The notes below the pieces were generated by a model that saw nothing but the letters and a program-made list of their open reading frames with translations, ran no database searches and was not told where the DNA came from. A DNA stretch of 64,000 nucleotides from Chloroflexota bacterium (GTDB lineage: Bacteria; Chloroflexota; UBA11872): NCBI GenBank assembly GCA_022821645.1, contig JAJEDE010000027.1, forward strand, positions 171,029-235,028. Reading direction: 5' to 3'. The position numbers were made by a program, and so were the translations under genes. Below are positions 16,923 to 26,633 of this stretch, piece after piece; within the stretch, counting starts at the first letter, position 1, and each line of letters begins with the position of its first letter.

Positions 16923-18125
16923 TCAAGTCTCCTGCTTTCCTTCAACCATGCCGGCGAGCAACGCCCCGCGGCGAATCTCGCCCAGGAGCGCTCCCGTATC
17001 GCCAACCACGGCGATCGGATGCCGGGTCTGTGCGGCAATCGGGATGATGTCGTCAATGAGCGCGTCCGGGGTCGTGATCGTGGCCGGATCGACCTCCGCG
17101 CCTTCCAGGGCGCGCCGTCCCTCATCGATCAGCGCCATCACCCGGTCCTTCGTCAGCACGCCACGCAGCGTGAAGTCGCGCCCGATCAAGAACACGGCCT
17201 CGAGGCCGTGGCTGTCCATGATGTGCAGCGCCGCCCGCGGCCCCTGACGTTCATAAACGACGACGTCCGACTCCCGCATGATTGCCTTGGCCTGTATGAC
17301 CTTGGATCTGGAAACATCCTGTACGAATTCCGTCACATACTCGTCCGATGGCAGTGTGACGATCTCTTCCGGCGAACCCTCTTGGATAATCTCGCCGTCC
17401 CGCATGACGGCGATTCGATCGCCGATCTTCAGGGCTTCGTTTAAATCGTGCGTGATGAATACGATGGTCTTATTCACCCTGGTTTGCAGGGACATAAGTT
17501 CGTCTTGCAACTCCCGCCGTATGAGCGGATCAAGCCCGCTGAACGGCTCGTCCATCAGCAGCATATCCGGGTTGACCGCCAGCGCTCGCGCGAGTCCGAC
17601 CCGCTGCTGCATGCCCCCGCTCATCTCTCTGGGACGATAATCTTCCCAGCCGCCCAGGCCAACGGTTTCAATGCTCTCCGATGCCATTCGGTAACGTGTT
17701 TCCTTGTCGATCCCTCGAATCTCAAGACCCAGGGCTACGTTGTCGAGCACCGATCGATGCGGAAGCAACCCGTAGCTTTGAAACACCATGGCGATCTTCT
17801 GGCGGCGGAACTGCATCAACTCGCTTGGCGAATAGGACAGCACGTCTTCGCCATCAACAAAAACGCTGCCGCGCGTAGGCTCGATAAGCCTGATCAACGA
17901 CCGCACCAGGGTTGACTTACCGCTGCCCGAAAGCCCCATCACGACGAATATCTGTCCCTGCTGCACACAAAACGACACGTCGCGCAGGCCAACCACAAGT
18001 CCAAGTTCGTCCTGAATCTCAGTTCGAGACTTCGCGCTATAGGCGGGCTCCAGCGCGCGCTCCGGCTTGTCGCCAAAGACCTTCCAAAGCCCTCGCACGT
18101 CCACTTGCGACACTGCCTGCGTCAT
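16923..18125 (-). CDS. proV: Glycine betaine/proline-type ABC transporter ATPase with CBS domains
   Basis: A 400-residue ATPase. It has the OpuAA/ProV N-terminal extension, Walker A GLSGSGKSTL (about residues 64-73), Q-loop FQSYGLLPH, signature MSGGMQQRVGLARAL, Walker B MLLMDEPFSGLD and switch THDLNEAL. The C-terminal ~130 residues form a CBS pair (DVVVYERQGPRAALHIM; HPIAVVGDTGALLGEI), which in the OpuA family senses ionic strength. It is the first gene of the transporter operon, with ATG 18125 facing the SirB1-like gene across a 319-nt gap. Confidence 0.95.
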   Translation of the reverse strand: MTQAVSQVDVRGLWKVFGDKPERALEPAYSAKSRTEIQDELGLVVGLRDVSFCVQQGQIFVVMGLSGSGKSTLVRSLIRLIEPTRGSVFVDGEDVLSYSPSELMQFRRQKIAMVFQSYGLLPHRSVLDNVALGLEIRGIDKETRYRMASESIETVGLGGWEDYRPREMSGGMQQRVGLARALAVNPDMLLMDEPFSGLDPLIRRELQDELMSLQTRVNKTIVFITHDLNEALKIGDRIAVMRDGEIIQEGSPEEIVTLPSDEYVTEFVQDVSRSKVIQAKAIMRESDVVVYERQGPRAALHIMDSHGLEAVFLIGRDFTLRGVLTKDRVMALIDEGRRALEGAEVDPATITTPDALIDDIIPIAAQTRHPIAVVGDTGALLGEIRRGALLAGMVEGKQET

Positions 18126-18444
18126 TGCGGACCATTTCCTTCGTTACGCCGCCCCTGGCCAGTCCGTGCTAATCGACACTCAAACAGTTGCTGGCTCCCC
18201 CGCAGGGCCCAGTGCGGCCCTCAGGTTACCCGAGCCGCGTCCATTCTCGTGGTGCCGGTGCCGGCAAGTGATACGCGCCGCCTGGAGTTTCCGCCCGGCC
18301 GCGCCGAAGTATGCGCGCCGCGCTGCCCGGACGGCCCTCCACCCGAATTGGTCGCCGATAACGGACCGGCCAGCGTGACAGAATCGTTACAGCCGCTCGG
18401 TTGCTGCTTGAAAGTTCATTGGTTCCGCGCATGCACCGCACGCC
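18126..18444. other. Divergent intergenic region, no gene seen
   Basis: A stretch of 319 nt between the divergent ATPase (minus) and SirB1-like (plus) genes. It should hold promoters for both, but I see no convincing -35/-10 pair and no large palindrome. A small GC-rich complementarity (GGGCC near 18206 and GGCCC near 18216) is the only structure noted. Confidence 0.4.
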
Positions 18445-19314
18445 ATGACGGCCCCACCATCCATCGCGCCTGATGACCGCCGCTTGCAGGCAATGGTGGA
18501 CATGCTCGCCGACGACGATTCGGCCATCCGCGCACGCGTCGTCGCGCACCTGGTGCAAGCCGGCGATCATGCCGTGACCGCGCTGAAGGCGGCCCGCCGC
18601 GAATCCTCGCATCCGGATCGCATCGAGGAAGCGCTCGCGGCAATCCACCGCGCCGACGTGTTGGGAGAACTCGACGCGTTCCGCGCCATCGAACCGGACG
18701 GAGCCTCCGAAACGGGAGCGCTGCTGGTTGCCAGGGCCATTCATCCCGGCATTGCTACCGACGAGATTCTGCGTTTCCTCGACGAACTCGCCGACGCAGC
18801 GCCCGGCCCCGTGCGCGCCGGCGACCCGGACCAGGCGCTACGCGCGCTGGCCGTCTACATGTACCGCGAGTCGGGATTTGACGGCGCGCGCACCGACTAT
18901 CCAAACCCGTCCAACAGCCTGCTGGACCAGGTCGTCAAGCGCCGCACCGGCCTGCCCATCACCCTTTCCGTCGTCTACCTGGCGGTGGCCCGGCGGGTTG
19001 GCATGCCCCTGGAAGGCGTGGGCCTGCCCGCGCACTTCGTGCTGCGCCATCCCGGTGCAACGAAACAGCCGTACCTCGACCCATTCAACCGAGGCCGGCT
19101 GCTCAACGAGGCCGCGTGCAAAGACATCGTTCGCACCCACGGCTTCACGCTGCGGCGCGATCACCTGGCCACGGTCAGTCCGCAGGAGATCGCCGCCCGC
19201 ATCTGCCGCAACCTCATCCTGGCCTATCGGCGGCAGCACGACGAAACGCGCGAGGAACTCGCCCGCGAAGCGCATCGCCGACTTCGTCCCGGCCAGGACT
19301 TGCTGATCGCATGA
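18445..19314 (+). CDS. SirB1-like / transglutaminase-like family protein
   Basis: A 289-residue cytoplasmic protein of the SirB1-N/transglutaminase-like family. The diagnostic block YPNPSNSLLDQVVKRRTGLP (about residues 151-170) is followed by ITLSVVYLAVARRVGMPLEGVGLPAHFVLRH. YLDPFNRGRLL and an NLILAY stretch follow. The first 60 residues look like HEAT-like helices. The transglutaminase Cys position is Ser (NSLL), as in many members of this family, so a canonical thiol enzyme is unlikely. Function is unknown; homologues often sit near ribosome or envelope genes. ATG at 18445. Confidence 0.8.
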   Translation: MTAPPSIAPDDRRLQAMVDMLADDDSAIRARVVAHLVQAGDHAVTALKAARRESSHPDRIEEALAAIHRADVLGELDAFRAIEPDGASETGALLVARAIHPGIATDEILRFLDELADAAPGPVRAGDPDQALRALAVYMYRESGFDGARTDYPNPSNSLLDQVVKRRTGLPITLSVVYLAVARRVGMPLEGVGLPAHFVLRHPGATKQPYLDPFNRGRLLNEAACKDIVRTHGFTLRRDHLATVSPQEIAARICRNLILAYRRQHDETREELAREAHRRLRPGQDLLIA

Positions 19315-19384
19315 CAGGGCAAGGCGCCCACTGCGCCACGCCGATCCTCGGCCGCGCGCCGAACGCCTGACCGCGCACCGCCCG

Positions 19385-20167
19385 GTGCCCGCCGCCACTG
19401 CGTTTCATGACTGGCAACTCGGCCTGGTCGACATAGACCGCGTGTACAGCGCACTTGACGTCGGGTGCGGCCAGGGACGCATGACCCGCGCGCTGCGTCT
19501 GCGGGCGGCGCCCGGCGCCTGGATTGTGGCCGTGGACGTGCAGCCCGAGGCGGTGGCAACGACGCGGAACCGGTTCGCCGTCGACGGAATCCTCGCCGCC
19601 ATGGAATCGCTCCCGCTGGCGTCGGGTCAGTTTGAGCTCGTGACCGCCGGGCATGTCTTGCCGTCGTCGGACGACATCGCGGGCGCCATGCGCGAACTGC
19701 GCCGGGTAGTGGCCCCGGGCGGCATCTTGCTCGCCAGCGCCGATAGCGAATCCTCCGGCCGGCGGCTGCTCCACTGGCACGTGGAGGCCTGCCGGCGAGC
19801 CGGACTGGTGGAACAAGCCGAGCGAGCCGCCGCGCCGTCGGCTCGCGGCCGCTTCACCCTGGAGAACGGCGCGCGTCAGTTGTCCCGCGCGTTTGCCTCC
19901 GTGGACATCCATTCCCGCGACGAGATGCTGACCTTCCCGTCCGTGGACGCCTTGCTGCGGCTGTATCTGAACGGCCTTCACCTGCGCGGGGCGCCGGCCG
20001 TGAGCGATCCGGTCGACGCCCTGGCGCTGGCGAACCGCCTGCGACCGCACCTGCGGGCAATTGCCGCCGCCGCCGCCGAACCTGATGGCCGGGTGATCGT
20101 GCCGCGCCGTTCCGGGTGCTTCGTCGCCCGAGCCACCGATCCCTATACTGCGATGCTGCCTGTGTAG
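19385..20167 (+). CDS. SAM-dependent methyltransferase (class I)
   Basis: A 260-residue predicted methyltransferase. Motif I is SALDVGCGQGRMTRAL, motif II IVAVDVQPEAVATTRNRF, and FELVTAGHVLPSSDD followed by LRRVVAPGGILLAS is motif III. The substrate is unknown; the C-terminal half has no recognisable specificity domain. The GTG at 19385 is the only start placing motif I near residue 25; a better start was not found. Upstream gene ends 70 nt before; a TATACT element near 20154 at its 3' end probably serves the next gene. Confidence 0.78.
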   Translation: MPAATAFHDWQLGLVDIDRVYSALDVGCGQGRMTRALRLRAAPGAWIVAVDVQPEAVATTRNRFAVDGILAAMESLPLASGQFELVTAGHVLPSSDDIAGAMRELRRVVAPGGILLASADSESSGRRLLHWHVEACRRAGLVEQAERAAAPSARGRFTLENGARQLSRAFASVDIHSRDEMLTFPSVDALLRLYLNGLHLRGAPAVSDPVDALALANRLRPHLRAIAAAAAEPDGRVIVPRRSGCFVARATDPYTAMLPV

Positions 20168-20191
20168 CTCAGCCAGAAGAAAGCGACCAGC

Positions 20192-20659
20192 ATGTCGGAT
20201 ACAGCACAAACCGGGATTGGCCAGGCATTCCGAGGAGTGGCCGGACTAGCCACGGTGGCGACGCTGCTTGCCGCCGTCATTGTCACGATTCTGGGAATCG
20301 TCGGCGTCGTCGACATGGACTGGGTCGTGGCGGATCAGCCGGTGTCACTCGCCTACATCGTCGGTGTTGGAACCGTGGCCTTGAGCCCGCTCGTCGCTGT
20401 TGGAATCGTCGCCATAAGCGTTGGCAATGCCATCGGAATCGTTGCAATCAGCGCCGGCTATGCCGGCGGCATCATCGCCATCTCGGGGGATCACGCCAGC
20501 GGCGTCATTGCCATCAGCGCCGGCGGCCGGGCCAACGGCATGTTGATCGGCGTAGGCGACGAAGCGCGCGGCCTCATCGCCATCGCCTACTCCGGGCGCA
20601 CCGCCAGGGCCTTCGGAAACTGGCCCGCATGGCCGGGCGACGAGTCGTCTTCCGCCTGA
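20192..20659 (+). CDS. Membrane protein with 11-residue GIVAISxGxAx repeats
   Basis: A 155-residue protein. After one hydrophobic segment (about residues 19-43), residues about 70-130 repeat an 11-residue unit: GIVAISVGNAI, GIVAISAGYAG, GIIAISGDHAS, a 12-residue GVIAISAGGRAN, GMLIGVGDEAR, GLIAIAYSGR. The pattern of small residues and beta-branched hydrophobics suggests a stacked beta-strand or membrane-embedded repeat. No enzymatic motif. Similar G(L/V)(I/V)AIG repeats occur in uncharacterised proteins of several phyla (from memory). TATACT at 20154-20159 lies about 33 nt upstream of the ATG. Confidence 0.7.
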   Translation: MSDTAQTGIGQAFRGVAGLATVATLLAAVIVTILGIVGVVDMDWVVADQPVSLAYIVGVGTVALSPLVAVGIVAISVGNAIGIVAISAGYAGGIIAISGDHASGVIAISAGGRANGMLIGVGDEARGLIAIAYSGRTARAFGNWPAWPGDESSSA

Positions 20660-20866
20660 CGCGAGGGAGCTCTCGAGCGGCTCGAATCCCGCCGCGCGCC
20701 ATTCGTCGCACCCTGAGCTGAGGCGCGGCCGCCCGGCGGCGAATCGCGAAGCGACTACAATCCAGCGGACGCCGGGGCGTCGAACGCACGCCTTCCGGAA
20801 CGCGTGCGACGGCGGGCATTGGTTCCGGTAGGCCCTGGGATCCTGGGGGGCCCGCAGACAGCACTC

Positions 20867-22915
20867 ATGTCCACCAGCCGCGCGCTAACCATCGCCGCCA
20901 TCGTGGGCACCGTCCTGTTGATTCCGGTGCTCGTGATCCTGGCCCTGGGCTTGTATGGCTCCTCGATCACCGGCGACTTTCCACTGGCCGAGGACCACGG
21001 GCCGGAGCTCCAGATCGACCCTCCCAGCGGCGTGGCCGGCTCCGATATCACCATCCGCGGTATCGACTGGATTCCGCGAACCCTGATTCGCCTGGAGATG
21101 ATCGTCGCCTCCGGTCGACCGGCCCTGACGGCCGACGGACGGATCGACACCCAGCACGCCGCGTCGCCGGCCGTCTATGTGGGCGAGGTCATTGCCTCAC
21201 GCGCCGGCACATTCACCGTGGAGACCCAGTTGCCCTCCACCTTGCCCCTCACCGCCCAATCCCACATCAGCTTCCGCGCGGAAGCCAGCTATCGCGGCGG
21301 CGAGTTTGCCGGCGAGTCTCAGACGGACTTCGATGTCATCGCCGGGCCGGGCGTCATCGAGGTATCGATCACCGACGAAGCCAGCGGCGAGCCGCTCTCC
21401 GAAGGCTTCGTGGATTTGCTTGGCCTTCGAGGCGACCCACTCGCCATCATGCCGATCGCGGCTGACGGCACCGCCGCCTTTACCGGCCTGGCCCCGGGTC
21501 AGGGCTACGACATCCAGGCCCGCGTGCCCGGCTATCGCGTGTTGCGGTCCCGCGGGGTCACGGTGGGGGAGTCCGAGCCGTCGACCGTGCGGTTTGAAAT
21601 GCCGCCGGCGCCGCCGGGCCGCATCCTCGCCGCCGGCGTCCCCATGGTTGGCGCGACGGCCGAGACCTCCATGGCCATGATTGACCTCCCCTCGCTCACA
21701 CCGCTGCCGCCGTCCGCCGCCAGCATCCTGCCGCCGGCCTGGGCCATCGCGTCGGATCACGAACGCGGACGGGCCTTTGCCGTGGACGAGGTTGCCAAGC
21801 ATGTTGAGGTGATCGATGTGGACTCAGGCGTCCTGGGGCTGCCCATCCCCCTCACCTTCACGCTTGAAGTGCGCGTCGTCGGTACCAACGAAGAGCCGGT
21901 CGCCGACGCTCTTGTTCGACTCTTCTGGAACATTCGCGGAACCCGGGTCTTTGTCAGGGCCGCGCGCACCGATGCCCAGGGCCGTATCCAGGTTCCCGAC
22001 CTCATCAGCGGCAGCGAGTACCAGGTGCTGGTGTCAGCCAGCGACCACTTTCAGCCGCTCGGCGAGCGAACCATGGTCGCAATCAAGCCAAACGTGATTT
22101 CAACCGCAACCGTGATGATGCGACGGGAGCCCGGAGCCGAGCGAAGCCTCTGGTCCGGCGAGCCCGGCGACGCCGCTCCGGGCAGCCGCTTCGGGCTGGT
22201 GCCGCTGCCCGGCGCCGACCGCGCGCCCGCCACCGCCCTCGTAGCCGCCGATATCGCCATCGAACCCGCCAACGGACGCGTCTACGTAACCGGATCCGAT
22301 ATCGATCGAGGTCACCTCTTCGTCCTGGACCCGGATTCCCGCCAGGTCATTCACGACTGGGAGGTCCCTGCCGGAGTCGGCGACATCGTGCCGGCCGGCG
22401 ACGGCACCACGGTCTACCTGGCCAACCGGCCGTTCTCCACCGTCACCCGCTTCAACGTCGAGACCGGTGAAGAGGAGGCACGGGCATTCGTTCCCTCCTG
22501 GCCGGAAGCCCTGATCGGCGACGCGGCCGGCCGGCTGTTCGTGGGCAGCCTGCGTGATGGCAGCGTGAGCCGCCTCGACCCCGCCACGCTTGAAGTGCTA
22601 CAGACTCGCCGGTTGGAGGAAGGCATCAACCGGCTGGCGCTGGACGAACGCACCGCCACGCTCTTTGCCACCAACCTCTGGACCGACACCGTGACCGGCC
22701 TCGATGTCGAGTCCCTGAGCACTCGCTTTCTGTTGCCGGTCGCCAAGTCGCCGCGCGCAATCGCCCTGGACGCCGCCAGCGGATTCCTGATCGTGGGCAG
22801 TGCCGACCAGGGCACGGTCGCCATCTACACCCCCGAGACCTTCGAGTTGGAGCAAACGCTGGAGTTGCAGATTCCGATTAACGACCTCGTATCCGTCGCG
22901 ACCATCGAGGCCTGA
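20867..22915 (+). CDS. Membrane-anchored extracellular protein with carboxypeptidase-like and beta-propeller domains
   Basis: A 682-residue protein. One transmembrane anchor (residues 8-32) is followed by an Ig-like region (PPSGVAGSDITIRGIDW) and two carboxypeptidase-regulatory-like folds (VIEVSITDEASGEPLSEGFV; VRVVGTNEEPVADALVRLFW). A C-terminal YVTN/NHL-type beta-propeller starts near residue 420 (ANGRVYVTGSD, TVYLANRPFSTVTRFNVETGE, LFVGSLRDGSVSRLDPATLEV). Likely a surface or periplasmic binding/scaffold protein with no catalytic residues evident. ATG 20867 is preferred over the upstream in-frame ATG at 20804 because it places the anchor at the N-terminus. Its stop shares one base with the holB start. 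Confidence 0.75.
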   Translation: MSTSRALTIAAIVGTVLLIPVLVILALGLYGSSITGDFPLAEDHGPELQIDPPSGVAGSDITIRGIDWIPRTLIRLEMIVASGRPALTADGRIDTQHAASPAVYVGEVIASRAGTFTVETQLPSTLPLTAQSHISFRAEASYRGGEFAGESQTDFDVIAGPGVIEVSITDEASGEPLSEGFVDLLGLRGDPLAIMPIAADGTAAFTGLAPGQGYDIQARVPGYRVLRSRGVTVGESEPSTVRFEMPPAPPGRILAAGVPMVGATAETSMAMIDLPSLTPLPPSAASILPPAWAIASDHERGRAFAVDEVAKHVEVIDVDSGVLGLPIPLTFTLEVRVVGTNEEPVADALVRLFWNIRGTRVFVRAARTDAQGRIQVPDLISGSEYQVLVSASDHFQPLGERTMVAIKPNVISTATVMMRREPGAERSLWSGEPGDAAPGSRFGLVPLPGADRAPATALVAADIAIEPANGRVYVTGSDIDRGHLFVLDPDSRQVIHDWEVPAGVGDIVPAGDGTTVYLANRPFSTVTRFNVETGEEEARAFVPSWPEALIGDAAGRLFVGSLRDGSVSRLDPATLEVLQTRRLEEGINRLALDERTATLFATNLWTDTVTGLDVESLSTRFLLPVAKSPRAIALDAASGFLIVGSADQGTVAIYTPETFELEQTLELQIPINDLVSVATIEA

Positions 22916-24030
22916 TGGATTGGGGCTTTGTTGGCAACGCCGGCGCGGTACGGGCAATCCAGGGCTCGCTGCGCGCCGGTCGGGCCGTCCAGACCTACCT
23001 GATCACCGGGCCGCCAGGCGTCGGCCGTCGGACGTTCGCCATCCGGCTGGCGCAGGAAATCTGGTGCGCGGGTCTGCCTGAGCCCGTTGAGTCCTCGGAG
23101 CCGTTCAAGTTCCTCGACGACGCAAACGCCATGTGGCGCACCGCCGTGCGGCGCGGTCACCCCGACGAAGAGCCGGACCCCGCCAGGCTCACGACCGCCG
23201 ATGGTCGCGCCGTGGACCTGCGCTTCGTCCTCACGGCCTACAACGACCTGCACGTGCTGCGCCGCGCCGACGGCGCCCGCGACATCGTGATCGACGGCGT
23301 CCGCGAGTGGGGCGCCGGCCTGTACCGCACACCCGCAACCCAGCCCATGCGCATCGGCCTGATCGATGCGGCGCACGAGATCAACTCCCTGGCCGCCAAC
23401 GCGTTGCTGAAGACCCTTGAAGAGCCGGGCAAGCACGCCATCCTCATCCTCCTCGCGCCCCGGGCCGCCGACGTCTTGCCGACGATCGTGTCCCGCTGTC
23501 GCGTCATAGAACTCGGCCCCGTCCCCGTGGCCGTTATCGTGGCGCATCTTTCCGCCAACGTTGCGCTACCGGCCAACACCGTCGGGCAAATCGCGCAGGC
23601 GGCCCGCGGGCGGCCCGGCTGGGCCATCCGCATGGCCCGCGATCCGGAGGCCTGGAACGCCTATCAGGATTCGCGCGAAGCGGCGGCCGCGTTCGAAGAG
23701 GCGCCAGCGCCAGCCCGCTTTCACGCCGTGGACGGCCTGCTGCCGCGTGGTCGCATGGTGGCGCAGACCAATGAGGCCCTCGCCTGGTTGGGAAAGGTCG
23801 AGGAGGAACAGTCGCATACACTGCGCTCGGCGATGCGGAGCAACTCCATCGGCGCTCCTCCCGAACGCCGCGCGGCCCTCGCCAGCGCGGTCGGCCGGCT
23901 GGCCCGGCTGCGCGAGACGCAGCGGGCGCTGATCGCCAACGTCTCGCCGCGGCTTGCGCTCGAGGATCTGGCTCTGCGACCGGAGCCCGACCCGGGTGAG
24001 GCACAAGGAGGTGGTCGTGGTCGCCGCTGA
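22915..24030 (+). CDS. holB: DNA polymerase III delta' subunit (clamp loader)
   Basis: A 371-residue AAA+ clamp-loader subunit. It shows GNAGAVRAIQGSL, a degenerate P-loop GPPGVGRRTF in which Lys is Arg (as expected for delta', which need not hydrolyse ATP), and IDAAHEINSLAANALLKTLEEPG. The sensor region is VLPTIVSRCRVIELG. The zinc-finger cysteines of the classical tau/delta' module are absent. It is fused tightly to ricT: start overlaps the previous stop (TGATG), and its 3' end overlaps ricT by 14 nt. The holB-ricT adjacency is also found in Firmicutes (holB-yaaT), supporting the call. Confidence 0.88.
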   Translation: MDWGFVGNAGAVRAIQGSLRAGRAVQTYLITGPPGVGRRTFAIRLAQEIWCAGLPEPVESSEPFKFLDDANAMWRTAVRRGHPDEEPDPARLTTADGRAVDLRFVLTAYNDLHVLRRADGARDIVIDGVREWGAGLYRTPATQPMRIGLIDAAHEINSLAANALLKTLEEPGKHAILILLAPRAADVLPTIVSRCRVIELGPVPVAVIVAHLSANVALPANTVGQIAQAARGRPGWAIRMARDPEAWNAYQDSREAAAAFEEAPAPARFHAVDGLLPRGRMVAQTNEALAWLGKVEEEQSHTLRSAMRSNSIGAPPERRAALASAVGRLARLRETQRALIANVSPRLALEDLALRPEPDPGEAQGGGRGRR

Positions 24031-25036
24031 TGCGCCCGCCAGGTTGGGCTGCGCCATCGGAGTTCGCTTTCGCCGCGCTGGCCGCCTGTACTACTTCGAC
24101 CCGGCCGGCGCCGATCTCGCCGTGGGCGACTACGCCATCGTCGAGACGCCGCGCGGCCTGACCGCCGCCCGCGTGGTCATGCCGGCCACCGAAGTCAATC
24201 TGGACGATCTCCGCGGCGATCTCAAACCAATCGTCCGGCGGGCCACCGACGACGATCTGTCCAACCTGACCAACTACCGCGAGCAGGAGGCGGAAGCCGA
24301 ACGCGCCTTTGCCAGGGCCATCATGGAAAAGCGCCTGCCCATGCAAGCCGTCAAAGCCGAATACACCTTCGATGGCGCCACGCTGACCCTCCACTTCTCC
24401 TCACGCGAAGCCAGGCTCGAGTTGGGCGACCTGGTGGCCGAGATGGCCCAGCGGTTCCGCACGCGCGTCGAACTACGGCAGGTCGGCCCCCGCGAGCGCG
24501 CCGCCATGCGCACCGGCATGGGCCGCTGCGGACGCGAGCTGTGCTGCGCGACGTTCCTGTCGGAATTGGACACCGTCTCGCTGCGAATGGCCAAGGACCA
24601 GAACCTGCCGCTGAACCCCGACAAGATCTCCGGCGCCTGCGGACGCTTGCTCTGCTGTCTGCAATACGAGCATGACGGCTATGTCCAGGACAAGCTGGAG
24701 GCCGAGCAGGCGCAGGGCGGAGGCGGCTGCGCGACCAGCGGCGCCTGCGACAGCTGCGGCGTCCACGAACTGAAGGATGTGCTGGGCCAGGCCGTCGCCC
24801 CCGGCTATGAGCCCGAGTCGCCCGCCGAGCCGTCCGAGCAGACGCGAGCGCAGGCGCCGGAACGCGCCGAACCCGATCCGCGGCCTCCTCGACGCAACCG
24901 GCGATCGCCGACCGCAACCTCCCAGGATCCCAGGGCCGCCGCAGAGCAGGACGCCGGGCCCTCCGGCTCACCGTCGCGACGGCGCCGTCGTCGACGCAGA
25001 CGCGGGCGGACGCGCCAGCGGCCGCAGGCCAACTAA
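24017..25036 (+). CDS. ricT: PSP1/RicT (YaaT)-family protein
   Basis: A 339-residue PSP1-domain protein. The family core is intact: ARLGCAIGVRFRRAGRLYYFDP, FTFDGATLTLHF-like strand, then GMGRCGRELCCATFL and GACGRLLCCLQYE, containing the conserved cysteines. In B. subtilis RicT forms an Fe-S complex with RicA/RicF that affects RNase Y maturation and competence. An extra Cys cluster CATSGACDSCG and a long Pro/Arg-rich, finally poly-Arg, tail are added here. GTG 24017 is chosen because AAGGAG ends 6 nt upstream; the frame is open further upstream within holB. Confidence 0.9.
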   Translation: MVAADAPARLGCAIGVRFRRAGRLYYFDPAGADLAVGDYAIVETPRGLTAARVVMPATEVNLDDLRGDLKPIVRRATDDDLSNLTNYREQEAEAERAFARAIMEKRLPMQAVKAEYTFDGATLTLHFSSREARLELGDLVAEMAQRFRTRVELRQVGPRERAAMRTGMGRCGRELCCATFLSELDTVSLRMAKDQNLPLNPDKISGACGRLLCCLQYEHDGYVQDKLEAEQAQGGGGCATSGACDSCGVHELKDVLGQAVAPGYEPESPAEPSEQTRAQAPERAEPDPRPPRRNRRSPTATSQDPRAAAEQDAGPSGSPSRRRRRRRRRGRTRQRPQAN

Positions 25037-25042
25037 ACCACC

Positions 25043-25068
25043 CGCGGCCCCCGTTGCCGGGGGCCGCG
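25043..25068. terminator. Hairpin between convergent ricT and glnA
   Basis: A perfect 10-bp stem CGCGGCCCCC (25043-25052)/GGGGGCCGCG (25059-25068) with a 6-nt loop lies 6 nt after the ricT stop and 24 nt before the glnA stop. There is no T-tract on either side, so it may be a factor-aided or bidirectional terminator. Confidence 0.6.
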
Positions 25069-25091
25069 AGCGTTGAAGCTGAGGCTCGACG

Positions 25092-26534
25092 CTACGCGTC
25101 GTAGTAGAGCATGAACTCGTACGGGTGCGGCCGCAGGTTGACCTCGTCGGCCTCGCGCGTGCGCTTGTATTCCAGCCAGGTGTCCACAACGTCCTGGGTG
25201 AACACGTCGCCAACCAGCAGGAACTCGTGGTCGGCTTCCAGCGCGTCCAGTACCTCGTAGAGGGAGCCCGGCACCGACTGGATCTTGGCCGCTTCCTCGG
25301 GTTCCAGCTCGTACAGGTCCATGTCGGCCGGCGGGGGCGGCTCGATCTTGTTGCGAATCCCGTCCAGCCCGGCCATCAGCAAGGCCGCGAACGCCAGGTA
25401 CGGGTTCGCCGTCGGGTCGGGCGGGCGGAATTCCACGCGCCGCGCCGCCGGGCTGCTGGAGTACGTCGGAATGCGAATGCAGGCACTGCGGTTTCGCATC
25501 GAATAGACCAGGTTCACCGGGGCCTCGAAACCCGGCACCAGGCGCCGGTACGAGTTGGTGGTCGGCGCCGCGAAGGCCAGCAACGACGGCGCGTGCCGCA
25601 GCAGGCCGCCGATGTAGTGACGGGCCGTCTCGCTCAACATGGCGTAGCCGGTCTCGTCGTAGAACAGCGGCGTGCCGTCCTTCCAGAGGCTCTGGTGGAC
25701 GTGCATGCCCGACCCGTTGTCGCCGAAGATCGGCTTGGGCATGAACGTGACCGTGTACCCGGCCTTCTGGGCCACGTTCTTCACGATGTACTTGTACAGC
25801 ATGATCCCGTCGGCGGCCTTGACCAGCGGCGCGTACACCAGGTCAATCTCAGCCTGACCGGCCGTGGCGACCTCGTGGTGGTGAACCTCCACGTCAAGGC
25901 CGACTTCGCCAAGCGCCAGCACCATCTGCGTGCGCAGGTCCTGCAGCTTGTCGTTCGGCGGGACGGGGAAGTAGCCCATCTTGTGCCGCGGACGGTGGCC
26001 CAGGTTGGCCATGTGCATGTCGTCGGCGCCGGTGTTCCAGACACCTTCCTCGCTGTCGATGAAGAAGTAGCCGGTGTTGGCCGTCTGGTCGTAGCGGATG
26101 CTGTTGAAAATGAAAAACTCGGCCTCGGGACCCCAGAAACTGGTGTCGGCGATGCCGCTGTCGATCAGGTGCTGCTCCGCCTTCTTGGCGATGTTGCGCG
26201 GGTCACGGGTGTAGGACTCACCGGTGATCGGGTCGCGGATGTCGCAGGACATCACCAGCGTCGGGACTTCCGGAATCGGGTCCACGAACGCCGTGGCCGG
26301 GTCCGGCACCACCAGCATGTCGCTTTCCTGGATCTGCTGGAAGCCGCGAACGCTCGAACCGTCGAAACCCAGGCCGTCGTCGAAGAGGTCTTCTTCGAGC
26401 TTGTCGATCGGCAGCGAGAAATGCTGCCAGGTGCCCGGGAGGTCCGTGAACCGGAGGTCGAATATCCGGCAATCGGCGTCGCGCGCCTTGCGCATCACGC
26501 TCTGGATGAGATCGTCTCGAGAGGGCTCAGACAT
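25092..26534 (-). CDS. glnA: Glutamine synthetase, type I
   Basis: A 480-residue GSI enzyme forming glutamine from glutamate, ammonia and ATP. Visible motifs are [36 protein letters not shown], and a KPxxGDNGSG-type glutamate loop. [17 protein letters not shown] follows. The segment [13 protein letters not shown] matches the adenylylation loop of GSI-beta enzymes, so the Tyr may be adenylylated if a GlnE exists. GGAG lies 10 nt before ATG 26534. A leader with an intrinsic terminator precedes the gene. Confidence 0.97.
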   Translation of the reverse strand: MSEPSRDDLIQSVMRKARDADCRIFDLRFTDLPGTWQHFSLPIDKLEEDLFDDGLGFDGSSVRGFQQIQESDMLVVPDPATAFVDPIPEVPTLVMSCDIRDPITGESYTRDPRNIAKKAEQHLIDSGIADTSFWGPEAEFFIFNSIRYDQTANTGYFFIDSEEGVWNTGADDMHMANLGHRPRHKMGYFPVPPNDKLQDLRTQMVLALGEVGLDVEVHHHEVATAGQAEIDLVYAPLVKAADGIMLYKYIVKNVAQKAGYTVTFMPKPIFGDNGSGMHVHQSLWKDGTPLFYDETGYAMLSETARHYIGGLLRHAPSLLAFAAPTTNSYRRLVPGFEAPVNLVYSMRNRSACIRIPTYSSSPAARRVEFRPPDPTANPYLAFAALLMAGLDGIRNKIEPPPPADMDLYELEPEEAAKIQSVPGSLYEVLDALEADHEFLLVGDVFTQDVVDTWLEYKRTREADEVNLRPHPYEFMLYYDA

Positions 26535-26598
26535 CGCTATGTCGCTCCTCGCGTTGGCAGCCCGCCCGCCTCCTGCGGCCCGGCCTGCCGGCTATATG

Positions 26599-26633
26599 AA
26601 AAACGCCCCGCGGCATCACTGCCATACGGGGCG
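26599..26633 (-). terminator. Intrinsic terminator in the glnA leader (candidate attenuator)
   Basis: On the minus strand CGCCCCG...CGGGGCG (26627-26633 with 26604-26610), plus an inner GGCA/TGCC stem (26612-26615/26620-26623), is followed directly by TTTTT (26599-26603). It sits about 65 nt upstream of the glnA ATG and about 60 nt downstream of the predicted promoter start. It could therefore attenuate glnA or end a short RNA. Confidence 0.7.
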
